From Vibrio sp. 14G-20 (GTDB lineage Bacteria; Pseudomonadota; Gammaproteobacteria; Enterobacterales; Vibrionaceae), in the NCBI RefSeq assembly GCF_026241515.1, contig NZ_JAPHPW010000029.1, positions 1 through 49,740 of the forward strand: 49,740 bases of DNA, read 5' to 3'. Position 1 is the stretch's first letter. The number at the start of each line of letters is the position of its first letter. The notes beneath the pieces were generated by a model, which was not told the DNA's origin, searched no databases, and worked only from the letters and a program-made list of their open reading frames with translations. Positions 25,623 to 33,528 of this stretch are shown one piece after another. Position numbers and translations under genes: made by a program.

Positions 25623-26546
25623 GTGAGTAGTACTAGCGCATTATCAACGCCCAAGCCCAACCTTCACACGAAGCCTTGGTATCAACGCCTCAATCTATTA
25701 GATGGAGTGTTGTTTGCCATCATTTGTGCGTTCGCAGGTTGGCTGTATTATCGCTCTGCTGTCGGTATTAATTATCAGTGGCGATGGGAAGACGCGTTCA
25801 CGTTAATCTTTATTCCACCGTCTCAAGGCAGTATTCCTTATTTCTTCCAAGGCTTGGTCGCAACATTGCGTTTGAGCTTATGGAGCATGGTGTTAGCACT
25901 CTCTTTCGGCACACTGTTAGGGGTAGCAAGACACTCTAAGATCGCTTTATTCAAAACACCGGCACTGCTTTTCATCCAGTTGGTTCGAAACATTCCACCA
26001 TTGGTGTTTGTGTTTATCTTTTACTTCTTTGTGTCTAACCAGTTGATCCCTTTGCTTGGTTTAGAAACCCTTTTACGTGAACACAATGGTGAAATTAACG
26101 CTGTTCAAGATTTCCTATTCGGGCCTGCAAACCTTTGGGAAAACTTAGCGTCTGGCGTTATCTGTATTGGCCTGCTCTCTTCCGCTTATATCGCTGAGGT
26201 TATTCGAGCCGGCTTAGAAAGCATTCCTAAAGGCCAATGGGAAGCGGCCGACTCTCTCGGCTTATCTGCATTCTCTAAGTATCGATATGTGGTTGGCCCA
26301 CAGGTATTAACCGCAATCACGCCACCTTTAGCAGGTCAGGCAATTTCTCTAGTAAAAGATACCTCGATTGTGTCGCTGATTTCGATTCAAGAAATGACAT
26401 TTGTTGGCACTGAAATGGCGAACTCTTCGGGTTTGATCTTCGAGATCTGGCTGATTGTTGGCGCGGTTTACTTCGCGTTATGTTTCACCCTTTCGCGTAT
26501 TTTCAAAGTCATTGAACAACGATCGAGTGTTTACCTTAACCGCTAG
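25623..26546 (+). CDS. Amino-acid ABC transporter permease (second), GTG start
   Basis: A 307-residue permease with an N-terminal cytosolic stretch (about 30 residues), a first helix, a periplasmic loop with INYQWRWEDAFTLIFIPP, and a core carrying the ATPase-contact loop WEAADSLGLSAFSKYRYVV. It pairs with the first permease to form the membrane channel. AGGA is 7 nt before the GTG at 25623; an ATG at 25618 would reach a stop after two codons. Last gene of the transporter set. Confidence 0.88.
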   Translation: MSSTSALSTPKPNLHTKPWYQRLNLLDGVLFAIICAFAGWLYYRSAVGINYQWRWEDAFTLIFIPPSQGSIPYFFQGLVATLRLSLWSMVLALSFGTLLGVARHSKIALFKTPALLFIQLVRNIPPLVFVFIFYFFVSNQLIPLLGLETLLREHNGEINAVQDFLFGPANLWENLASGVICIGLLSSAYIAEVIRAGLESIPKGQWEAADSLGLSAFSKYRYVVGPQVLTAITPPLAGQAISLVKDTSIVSLISIQEMTFVGTEMANSSGLIFEIWLIVGAVYFALCFTLSRIFKVIEQRSSVYLNR

Positions 26547-26764
26547 TGTCATTGTTCATTTAGACGTGTATTCAAGCGTCTGTTAGATGCCAACATAGCC
26601 ACCTAAGTGATAATATTCATCCACTTACCCTGATTGGCTTAACCCATTGACCAGTCAGGATTAATTGCTTGAAAACTCTCTACTGAAACACAGCAAACCC
26701 ATCATTTAGACACTATACTTGAGATATCAAATTCCATTGGATCTTCTCAAGGACTTCACTCAGC

Positions 26765-27709
26765 ATGGACAATCATAAAGAAAGAGCTTTTTACGCCGTT
26801 GTTGGCGCATTGGTTGGAGACGCCGCTTCCATGGGGCTGCATTGGTTGTATGACCAAGAGAGGATCTTACACGTGGCGGGGTTTGAACCGGAATTTCGCT
26901 CACCCAACCAGTTCGATTATCAAGACAAAGGCTACTTTGCCCACCAAGGAAAAACCGCTGGCGATAAATCGCAATACGGTGCTCAGTTATTGGCGATGGT
27001 CGATAGCCTAGTCGACAATCAACACTACGACGAAGCGAGTTACATTAAGCACTTCCGTTTCTGGTTTGATTTTGGTGGCAGTTGGCAAGGTTACATTGAT
27101 AAAGCGACTCGTATGAGCTTGCTGAACATACATCAACTAGAGCTAGCAGATGCTCCAATTACAGCCTGTGGCGCAGATGACACCCAATTACCTGCGGTTT
27201 CAAAACTGATTCCTTTGGTGGCGTGTACCTACACCTCTCACACCTTACCGGCTATGGTCGAAAGTGCGGTTCGAGTCACTAATAATAATGATAAAGCAGT
27301 AGAGTGGGCACAAGCCATCACCCTACTGATTCAAGCCGCGATACAAGGCAATTCACCATTACAGTCAGTAGAAATGGTACGACAAACCTGCAGCAAGTTT
27401 ATACACGATCAAATCGATGAAGCACTGGCTGAGCCCGAACTTTCCATAACAGATGCCGCGAAAAAGTTCGGATTACATTGTGAATTGAGTGCCGCGTTCC
27501 CACTACTGATTCGCATTATTGCTGGCGCTCAGAGCTTTAAACAAGGCATTCGTGACAATATCTTATGTGGTGGTGATAGCTGTGGACGTGCAATTGTGAT
27601 TGGCGCGGTATTAGCGGCTTGCTTCTATGAAGAAGACGGCGCGATTCCAACAGAATGGCTAAACCAAGTCGAACTCAATGGTGGTGTCTTGTCTCTGCCA
27701 ATTGAATAG
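26765..27709 (+). CDS. ADP-ribosylglycohydrolase-fold protein with atypical active site
   Basis: A 314-residue all-helical protein of the ADP-ribosylglycohydrolase (DraG/ARH) superfamily. The first motif, GALVGDAASMGLHWLYD (14-30), matches the family, but the other metal-binding motifs differ: the expected xTDDT is GDKSQYGAQ, and the expected GGDTDT near the end is GGDSCGR (269-275). This pattern resembles the J1-crystallin/selenoprotein-J branch, in which a Cys (or Sec) occupies this place. ADP-ribose hydrolysis with two Mg ions is therefore not assured. Cytosolic, monocistronic. Activity unknown. Confidence 0.8.
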   Translation: MDNHKERAFYAVVGALVGDAASMGLHWLYDQERILHVAGFEPEFRSPNQFDYQDKGYFAHQGKTAGDKSQYGAQLLAMVDSLVDNQHYDEASYIKHFRFWFDFGGSWQGYIDKATRMSLLNIHQLELADAPITACGADDTQLPAVSKLIPLVACTYTSHTLPAMVESAVRVTNNNDKAVEWAQAITLLIQAAIQGNSPLQSVEMVRQTCSKFIHDQIDEALAEPELSITDAAKKFGLHCELSAAFPLLIRIIAGAQSFKQGIRDNILCGGDSCGRAIVIGAVLAACFYEEDGAIPTEWLNQVELNGGVLSLPIE

Positions 27710-27740
27710 TGTTGTGGAGCCGTATTAACTGCTCAGACAA

Positions 27741-28215
27741 TCAAAAACTAAAGCCTCTTGCCGTACCTGAACGAGATGCGTGTGAGGTGTATTGTTCATC
27801 AAATACGTTATCGACTCCAAAGGTATCAGACAATCCGTCAACATTTAATGGCACCCATTGAGCGTAAAGGTTATGAACATCGTAACCTTCTTTGATTGGC
27901 TGACCATCGAATACATTGTCTTCGTCTTTCACAAACATCGAGTTCCAGCCAAAGATCGTTTCAAGCGCTTCAGACTGGTAATCCAGAGTCAACGTGATGC
28001 TCACCCATATCAATACTGCGACCATTGCCACCCGCGACAGCGCCGCCTGTGTCTTTGTTTTTAGTATCTGAACGCACATAAGACAGTTTGCTGTTAAACA
28101 TCTCGTAGTCGTAAGACAAGCTTGTCGTAGAGACGTTAACCCAGCAGTTACTTGCTCAAACCTTGTCTCAAATGCCGATTCAATGTTGCCAAGAGTGCAC
28201 TTCTGGAGATACAAA
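27741..28215 (-). pseudogene. TonB-dependent receptor, C-terminal remnant
   Basis: Fragments of an outer-membrane TonB-dependent receptor barrel, probably for heme or siderophore. Reading the minus strand, one frame gives YDYEMFNSKLSYVRSDTKN...RSIDMGEHHV and then stops. Skipping one extra base at 27991-27992 joins it to LDYQSEALETIFGWNSMF...LSDTFGVDNVFDEQYTSHASR, a classic receptor C-terminus. A second shift near 28135 may connect NIESAFETRFEQV. The usual final strand (YxF end) is missing and the 5' two thirds of the gene are absent. So it is a dead remnant with at least one frameshift and losses at both ends. Confidence 0.75.
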
Positions 28216-28324
28216 CATCAGTCCATCAAGCACCAACTCAAAAGGCATACTTCAGGACGTTGGATTGGATGAAAACGATAGTAACGTTTCAGTGGCAAAA
28301 GGTTTCGATGCCAAGATAGAAGAC

Positions 28325-28546
28325 ATCATCAGCCAAGTCATCTCACCCGATGCAGCGAACCAGCATGTTGCACTTGGCTATGGACTTTATATGATTGTTC
28401 TTCACGGTTTGTGGTTCGGAATTGTCGCAATGTTATTTACTTCGAATACGTTGCAGAAGCATTTATTGCGAGCAAAAAAAAGGCTCAATCAAGCGTGTGG
28501 AGTTGGATTGATAACATTCGGGGCATTGTTGGTGGTTAAGTCTTAA
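28325..28546 (+). pseudogene. LysE/RhtB-type exporter, C-terminal remnant
   Basis: The last 75 or so residues (IISQVISPDAANQHVALGYG, LHGLWFGIVAMLFTS, LNQACGVGLITFGALLV) match the C-terminal helices of LysE/RhtB amino-acid exporters. The frame is open back to 28163, but the upstream residues (MSQMPIQCCQECTSGD...) do not resemble an exporter and the N-terminal half of the family is missing. It points toward the truncated receptor remnant on the other strand, so the two look joined by a deletion or inversion between about 28215 and 28325. Confidence 0.65.
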
Positions 28547-28589
28547 ACCACATTCAAAGCTATCCCCCAAAGCCCACAATCTAAAGTTC

Positions 28590-28620
28590 AAAGCCACTTC
28601 ATATCATTTGAAGTGGCTTT
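28590..28620 (-). terminator. Terminator overlapping the DUF1501 stop codon
   Basis: aaagccacttca (28590-28601) pairs perfectly with tgaagtggcttt (28609-28620), 12 bp with a 7-nt loop. The stop codon of the DUF1501 gene (28599-28601) and its last six codons lie inside the hairpin, so a terminating ribosome would cover the stem. Confidence 0.7.
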
Positions 28621-29837
28621 ACCATTTCACTATCAGGGAAGATGGTGTTGAGTTGCTTTTCTTCTATCGACAGATGCTGGTTCAACACACCTTTGATTAC
28701 ACTTCGCATATCAGTCGTTGGATTAAGGTCTCGGCCTTCATAAAGCTGACTTTGGCTTAAACCTGGCCAGTTTGCGATAACTTGTCCCCCAGATTCGCCT
28801 GAACTCAACATGTTTGAAGCCTTATTAACCATCGCACCACCCGCAACCAACATGACGTTACCTGTACCATGATCGGTGCCTTTTGTACCGTTTTCCTTAG
28901 CCGTTCGACCAAATTCACTGGCGGCGATGATCACCGTGTTATTCCAGCGTGACCTTAACGATTCCTTAAGTGCTGCTAACCCTGCATCCAAAGTTTTAAG
29001 CTGGTTACTCAACCTACCATTAACGCTGCCTTGATTGGCATGCGTGTCCCAACCACCTAATTCTAATGCTGCGATGTTTGGCCCATTTTCAGCAGACAAG
29101 ATGTCGCCCGTTTTACTCATCAATGACTTAAATTGTTTGCCAACGCCTTGGTCACCCACCAACTCATCTATCTTCATGACGCTTTCAAAGTTGGCTGACA
29201 GCATTTGATCACTTTGGAAGAGTTCTTCAAGTAGCTCGGTTTGTTTGTCGCGTGTTTTCAAGCGGTTTGGATACCAACTTGCCACGGTAGATTCACCCTG
29301 CATGATGAGCGGCAGCCCGGAATCAATCGCAATTCCATCGTATTGGGAGGAACTCAGCGTGAGTAAACGGTTAAGCCACCCTTCGGTATTAAAAGGATCG
29401 GAAGTGCCGTTTTCTAATATCTTTTGTCCATCAAAATGAGAACGCTCGCGATAAGCGGTTGAACAAGCATGAACAAAGCTGACTTCTTTATTTTCATACC
29501 ATTGATGACAACTTTTAAGCGAAGGGTGTAACCCAAAGAAACTATCTAGCTTAAGTAGTTGCTTAGTCTTCAAGCCAATATTCGGTCTTAGATCTGCATA
29601 ATCAGGATCAGCATGAGGTACCACAACGTTTAACCCATCCATCGCGCCACGCAGTGATATCCAAACAAAGATATTGTCTGAACGTGTTTTGGCAAAGCTT
29701 GGAAATGGCAACATCGCACTCACACCAACAGCTGCGGCAAGGCCCATAAACTGGCGACGATTAATACTTTCTAGGTCGTGATTGTGTGGCTCATGACTCT
29801 GCGACTTCATATTCTGCGAACCGTTTGTCTTTTTCAT
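28599..29837 (-). CDS. DUF1501 protein with Tat signal
   Basis: A 412-residue protein with a twin-arginine signal (NRRQFMGLAAAVGVSAMLPF, RR at 27-28), so it is exported folded. The mature part belongs to DUF1501 (PF07394), related to the alkaline phosphatase/sulfatase fold; AASEFGRTAKENG, GTDHGTG and LELGGWDTHANQG are visible. It lies 8 bp after a DUF1800 gene; the pair is often found together, in marine bacteria among others, and the function is not established. I chose the ATG at 29837 (MKKTNGSQ), preceded by AGGAG; the frame is open further upstream. Confidence 0.88.
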   Translation of the reverse strand: MKKTNGSQNMKSQSHEPHNHDLESINRRQFMGLAAAVGVSAMLPFPSFAKTRSDNIFVWISLRGAMDGLNVVVPHADPDYADLRPNIGLKTKQLLKLDSFFGLHPSLKSCHQWYENKEVSFVHACSTAYRERSHFDGQKILENGTSDPFNTEGWLNRLLTLSSSQYDGIAIDSGLPLIMQGESTVASWYPNRLKTRDKQTELLEELFQSDQMLSANFESVMKIDELVGDQGVGKQFKSLMSKTGDILSAENGPNIAALELGGWDTHANQGSVNGRLSNQLKTLDAGLAALKESLRSRWNNTVIIAASEFGRTAKENGTKGTDHGTGNVMLVAGGAMVNKASNMLSSGESGGQVIANWPGLSQSQLYEGRDLNPTTDMRSVIKGVLNQHLSIEEKQLNTIFPDSEMVKPLQMI

Positions 29838-29845
29838 ACCCACTC

Positions 29846-31207
29846 CTAACGATATTGAAACTGTGGGCTTAACCACAACAGGGAAAGTTGCATTGCAGCG
29901 CTGTCGGCTTTGCTCAATACAATTTGAGTATGTTCATCAATCGCATCGCCATATAAAGCTGCGATCACGTCATCTACTACCACCTTTGGTTTTGTACCCG
30001 AGGCCTTAGCCGACTTTATCGCGATTGAGGCTAGCCGATTAGCGACTTGCATACGCTGGGTTAATGCCGAAGGGCTGTTGTAGTCTCTGTCTTGATCCGA
30101 CCATCCTGCAGGTGAACCCGGTTTAAAGGGTGGTTGGCCTAGTGTGTTGAGAGTGTTCAGCGCTTGCTTATCGTTAAGAGGAATGTCGGCACTGCGAAGT
30201 ACCGCAAATAGCCACTCTTTCGGCGGTCTGAACCGATTGGGTTTGGGTTCGTTTGCCTCTTTACTCCCCAGTAACAAGCGGTAAACAGGCAGCAAATCCC
30301 CATTACCCTTTAAGTATGCAGCAACCATCTGTTCTGAGAGATCTTTAGGCATGTCACCAATAAAATGCTGGCAAAGCTTATCAACCAAATGTTTCGCTGT
30401 GTCTTTGTGGGTAGCTAGGGTTTGTAAACACGACTCGCCTTGTGAGATCCCTGATTGGGAGTAGGATTTTCCAAGTAAGGTAATACTGCCGGGCTCATGG
30501 AGATTATTAGCAAATCGAAAACCAGCATTTGGGGATTGGAATTTAATACCCCACCCCGAAATCGCCTTAGCTAAGGCAATAACATCTTGTTGGGTATAGG
30601 AGCCATCAACACCAAGAGTATGAAGCTCTAGAATTTCACGAGCGAGGTTTTCATTCAGTCCCTTATCACGGCGCTTACCGACTTTTGAGTTAGGCCCAAT
30701 GGAGAGTTGATTATCTAGATACAAAAGCATGGCTGGATGCTTTGAAGATGCCATCAGCATGTCGCTGAAATTACCATTCCAATGTTGGCGAATCACATCG
30801 TTTTCGATGCTCGCAGCTAAGGGCATCAGCTTTCGGTTGTCGACCGAGATGGCAAAATGGTTACTCCAAAACTGAATAATGCGCTCTTGAAAACCATAAG
30901 GTGTTTCAACGCTTTGCAGATGGCGAGCTTGAGCTTGTTGTTGGTAGTGAGTACGAAGAAAAGACTGTGCCTCTTTCTTCATTGCTTGCATCTTTTGCTC
31001 ATCACCCTTGGCTTTCTTTCGCTGTTCACGATTCTCACCAACGGTTATCAGGATAGATTCGGTTGTGGGTAAAGCGTGAATGGACTGATGAACAAATGGC
31101 TTTTTATCCAACTGTTCTAAAGGTGAATAATAGGCTGTTTGACCTAATCTAGGCCCAAAACCAAACCTTTGCTCACCCACGATTTTTGAAGTCGGGTAAT
31201 AATTCAT
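29846..31207 (-). CDS. DUF1800 protein
   Basis: A 453-residue protein of DUF1800 (PF08811). Motifs visible: RIIQFWSNHFAISVDNRKLM, NENLAREILELHTLGVDGSYTQQDV, ALAKAISGWGI, and PKEWLFAVLRSADI. Function unknown. It forms a two-gene operon with the DUF1501 gene. No signal peptide is evident, although its partner is Tat-exported. AGGGAG lies before the ATG. Confidence 0.88.
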   Translation of the reverse strand: MNYYPTSKIVGEQRFGFGPRLGQTAYYSPLEQLDKKPFVHQSIHALPTTESILITVGENREQRKKAKGDEQKMQAMKKEAQSFLRTHYQQQAQARHLQSVETPYGFQERIIQFWSNHFAISVDNRKLMPLAASIENDVIRQHWNGNFSDMLMASSKHPAMLLYLDNQLSIGPNSKVGKRRDKGLNENLAREILELHTLGVDGSYTQQDVIALAKAISGWGIKFQSPNAGFRFANNLHEPGSITLLGKSYSQSGISQGESCLQTLATHKDTAKHLVDKLCQHFIGDMPKDLSEQMVAAYLKGNGDLLPVYRLLLGSKEANEPKPNRFRPPKEWLFAVLRSADIPLNDKQALNTLNTLGQPPFKPGSPAGWSDQDRDYNSPSALTQRMQVANRLASIAIKSAKASGTKPKVVVDDVIAALYGDAIDEHTQIVLSKADSAAMQLSLLWLSPQFQYR

Positions 31208-31347
31208 TGCACACTCCCTTACGCTCGATCTGTTCTAAGTGTAATCGCTTAGTTATCAAGCATAGGGAGCTTTACAAGGTTTTACGTTAGATGGGTGTCA
31301 GGTGCCTATCAAGTTACAGACACGGTTTGACCATTTTGAATGAATGT

Positions 31348-31778
31348 CTATTTACGCCACATATATACAAACTGGTCGCTTTGAGAGGTGATTTCAAAAC
31401 CAAATCTTAAGTAGAGCTCTCCAACGCGATTACCTTGCAGGTAACATAACTCAACTGGCTTACTTAGCTTGTCTGCGTGAGCTAAGCAATCGGTGAGGAC
31501 TTGGCTACCAATGCCCTTGCAATGATATTCAGGTAATAAAAAGAATCGGCAAAAGTAGAAATAGTCACCTTTGTCTTGCAGTAACACACTGCCAATCGCT
31601 TTGCCCTGATATTCAATGATTTCAGGCCTTTCTTCCGCCCACTCTTCTGCGTGTATATCTCGTTGAACTTGCTCATCCCAGCCAAAAACAGCTTTGATTG
31701 GCTCAAATTCAGCCGCCTTTTTAGCTCGAAAAGAAATTCATAATCTGATGACTGAGCAGGTCTTGTCGAATACTCCAA
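31348..31778 (-). pseudogene. GNAT acetyltransferase interrupted by a one-base shift
   Basis: An acetyltransferase that would be about 143 residues long if one base were added. It starts at a TTG (31778) with GGAG upstream, reads MEYSTRPAQSSDYEFLFELK, then leaves frame at a run of five A (plus-strand T5 at 31718-31722). With six A the frame continues AAEFEPIKAVFGWDEQV to the acetyl-CoA loop LLPEYHCKGIGSQVL and ends in LYLRFGFEITSQSDQFVYMW. All parts after the break are intact, so the lesion is recent, or is a sequencing error or a switchable tract. Confidence 0.8.
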
Positions 31779-31897
31779 AATATCTCCAACAATAATCGAT
31801 GAACTATAACCAAAGAAACCACCAATGGTGGCTTCAATTTAATAAAGTCTCGCTAACGGAAAGTAAGCGAACATAAGCAAGTGCCATGCTTTAGTGT

Positions 31898-32401
31898 TCA
31901 TTTTGGGTCTAGCTGATAACGCAACACCTCTTGCTGATCTTGCTGATCTTGCTCTGAATAAAAGGTATTTAAGAACTGGCCGCCGCACTTCTCAATCACT
32001 TTTTGCGACGCAACATTGTCGCAGTCACAGGTAATAATAGCGCTTTCGATAAGTACATGACGCTGAACCCAAGACAGCATTTGACTGGCGATACCTCGCC
32101 CTCTTGCTTGTGGTAGAGTCTCATAGCCGATGTGCCCGATAACGTCATGAATGTATTCACTGGTGCCGTGACGAACTCTAATCACACCAATAATCTGCTC
32201 AGACTCAATACAAAAATAAGTGGAAACTGGCGTCCACCCTTCAGGCAAACACTCACCTTTTGAATAAGCGATTCGCCTTTTTAAATACGTATCGCTACCA
32301 TCAGAAATACCGGTATAGATTTCGAGTCCATCATCAATACAAGCTTTTACATAATGGTGGAACGCATTCGAGTGCGCCATGCCGGCTTTGACTATATCCA
32401 T
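31898..32401 (-). CDS. GNAT-family acetyltransferase
   Basis: A 167-residue protein. Strand 4 and the acetyl-CoA loop read DVIGHIGYETLPQARGRGIASQMLSWV, a standard xxRGxGIA loop, and VASQKVIEKCGGQFLNTF is the C-terminal motif. Close in style to YkkB/RimL-like GNATs acting on small molecules. The stretch QDQQDQQEV near the end is a short run of near-repeats. Substrate unknown. Lies between two other acetyltransferase genes. Confidence 0.85.
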   Translation of the reverse strand: MDIVKAGMAHSNAFHHYVKACIDDGLEIYTGISDGSDTYLKRRIAYSKGECLPEGWTPVSTYFCIESEQIIGVIRVRHGTSEYIHDVIGHIGYETLPQARGRGIASQMLSWVQRHVLIESAIITCDCDNVASQKVIEKCGGQFLNTFYSEQDQQDQQEVLRYQLDPK

Positions 32402-32452
32402 ATAACTTCTATCCCTACCTAATGCTCGTCTGACTATTCACTAAGCCCAACG

Positions 32453-32875
32453 CTAGGCGAAATGCATGGTGTATTCTTGGTGCCCTGTGTGCTCGTCTGC
32501 TTGTTCACTTACGATGTTAAAGCCTTGAGAAAGGTAGAACCGAATGGTCGCTTGATTCTCTTTGTACACATTCAAAGACAAGTTCGGGCATTCAAGCTTG
32601 GCGTGGTGAATAAGCTGCTTACCAATACCACTGCCTTGATGTTCTGTACTGACAAAGATCGCCGCTAAGATCCCTTCATAAAGCGAATAAAAGCCACGAA
32701 CCTCACCGTCTACTTGATACACGTAAGTTGTTGATGCGGGAATATATAGGTCGCGCATATTGCCCACTTGTGACTCCCAAAATGCAGGTGCCATGAAGTC
32801 ATGCGCCTTTATCGAGGCGGTTAACCAAATATCTAAAACAGCTTCAATATCAGCTGGGTTGTACTCTCTAATCAT
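32453..32875 (-). CDS. GNAT-family acetyltransferase, YjaB-like
   Basis: A 140-residue protein with IREYNPADIEAVLDIWLTAS at the N-terminus, AAIFVSTEHQGSGIGKQLI (acetyl-CoA loop QGSGIGK) and LSLNVYKENQATIRFYLSQG near the end. The layout resembles E. coli YjaB, including the SIKAHDFMAPAFW stretch and the -NVYKEN- strand. Substrate unknown. Confidence 0.85.
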   Translation of the reverse strand: MIREYNPADIEAVLDIWLTASIKAHDFMAPAFWESQVGNMRDLYIPASTTYVYQVDGEVRGFYSLYEGILAAIFVSTEHQGSGIGKQLIHHAKLECPNLSLNVYKENQATIRFYLSQGFNIVSEQADEHTGHQEYTMHFA

Positions 32876-33010
32876 CTTAATTCTCAGGCAATTAACATTG
32901 TTTAATAGGCGAACCAGTATGCCAAGAAGCGACTTAAACCTATTGAAGATTTACGACAATGTCCCAGTCAGAATTATTGAACGGCAATGATAGATCAATA
33001 CCATTGGCCG

Positions 33011-33349
33011 CTATTGCTTCTTAACGTACTTCGCCGTAACGAGCATTTCACCGCCACCATCCAGCTTGCAATCTAACTGGTGATCTTTACCTTCATTGAT
33101 TCGTCTGATTACCGCTTTAGTGCCGATTTTCAGTACAGAAGAGCTGCCTTTGATTTTTAGATCTTTAATGAAGGTAACTTTATCGCCACTTTCCAATACA
33201 ACTCCATTTACGTCCTTAACACGCGCGGCTTCTCTTTCTAAACGCTCTTCTTCTGGGTTCCACTCATAGGCACACTCAGGGCAGATTAGGTTGTTTTGGT
33301 CTGGGTAGACATATTCAGATTGGCATTGCGGACAAGGAGGTAAAGACAT
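33011..33349 (-). CDS. yjdM: YjdM (PhnA-type) zinc-ribbon protein
   Basis: A 112-residue protein with an N-terminal zinc ribbon (CPQCQSEYVY and CPECAYEW, two Cys pairs) and a C-terminal KOW/SH3-like domain (SGDKVTFIKDLKIKGSS). It was named PhnA because of its place near phn genes in E. coli, but it is not required for phosphonate use. Function unknown. The length is normal for the family. Confidence 0.9.
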   Translation of the reverse strand: MSLPPCPQCQSEYVYPDQNNLICPECAYEWNPEEERLEREAARVKDVNGVVLESGDKVTFIKDLKIKGSSSVLKIGTKAVIRRINEGKDHQLDCKLDGGGEMLVTAKYVKKQ

Positions 33350-33476
33350 ACGTTAATACTTCATTTAAATAGAATTTGTCCCCATTTTAATGACTCTTGT
33401 CAGGCTTAGCGAGCACAAATCGAACCAATTTTCGGCAGCGTAATTTAACGTAGAAAAGAACAGCACCTAAAACGAA

Positions 33477-33502
33477 CAAACACAGCCGTTAAGCTGTGTT
33501 TG
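33477..33502. terminator. Terminator after the ThrE-like gene
   Basis: caaacacagc (33477-33486) pairs with gctgtgtttg (33493-33502), 10 bp with a 6-nt loop. On the minus strand it is followed by TTCGTTTTAGG. It lies about 27 bp past the exporter stop. Confidence 0.75.
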
Positions 33503-33528
33503 TTTAAAGACTGGATAACCGGAACGGA

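Noticed and set aside
28163..28324. N-terminal extension of the LysE-like frame
   Set aside because: The residues do not resemble the exporter family; probably accidental reading through scar DNA.
15900..33400. Many acetyltransferase and small orphan genes suggesting a superintegron cassette array
   Set aside because: No attC/VCR-type repeats were seen between the genes, and several genes have their own promoters and terminators.
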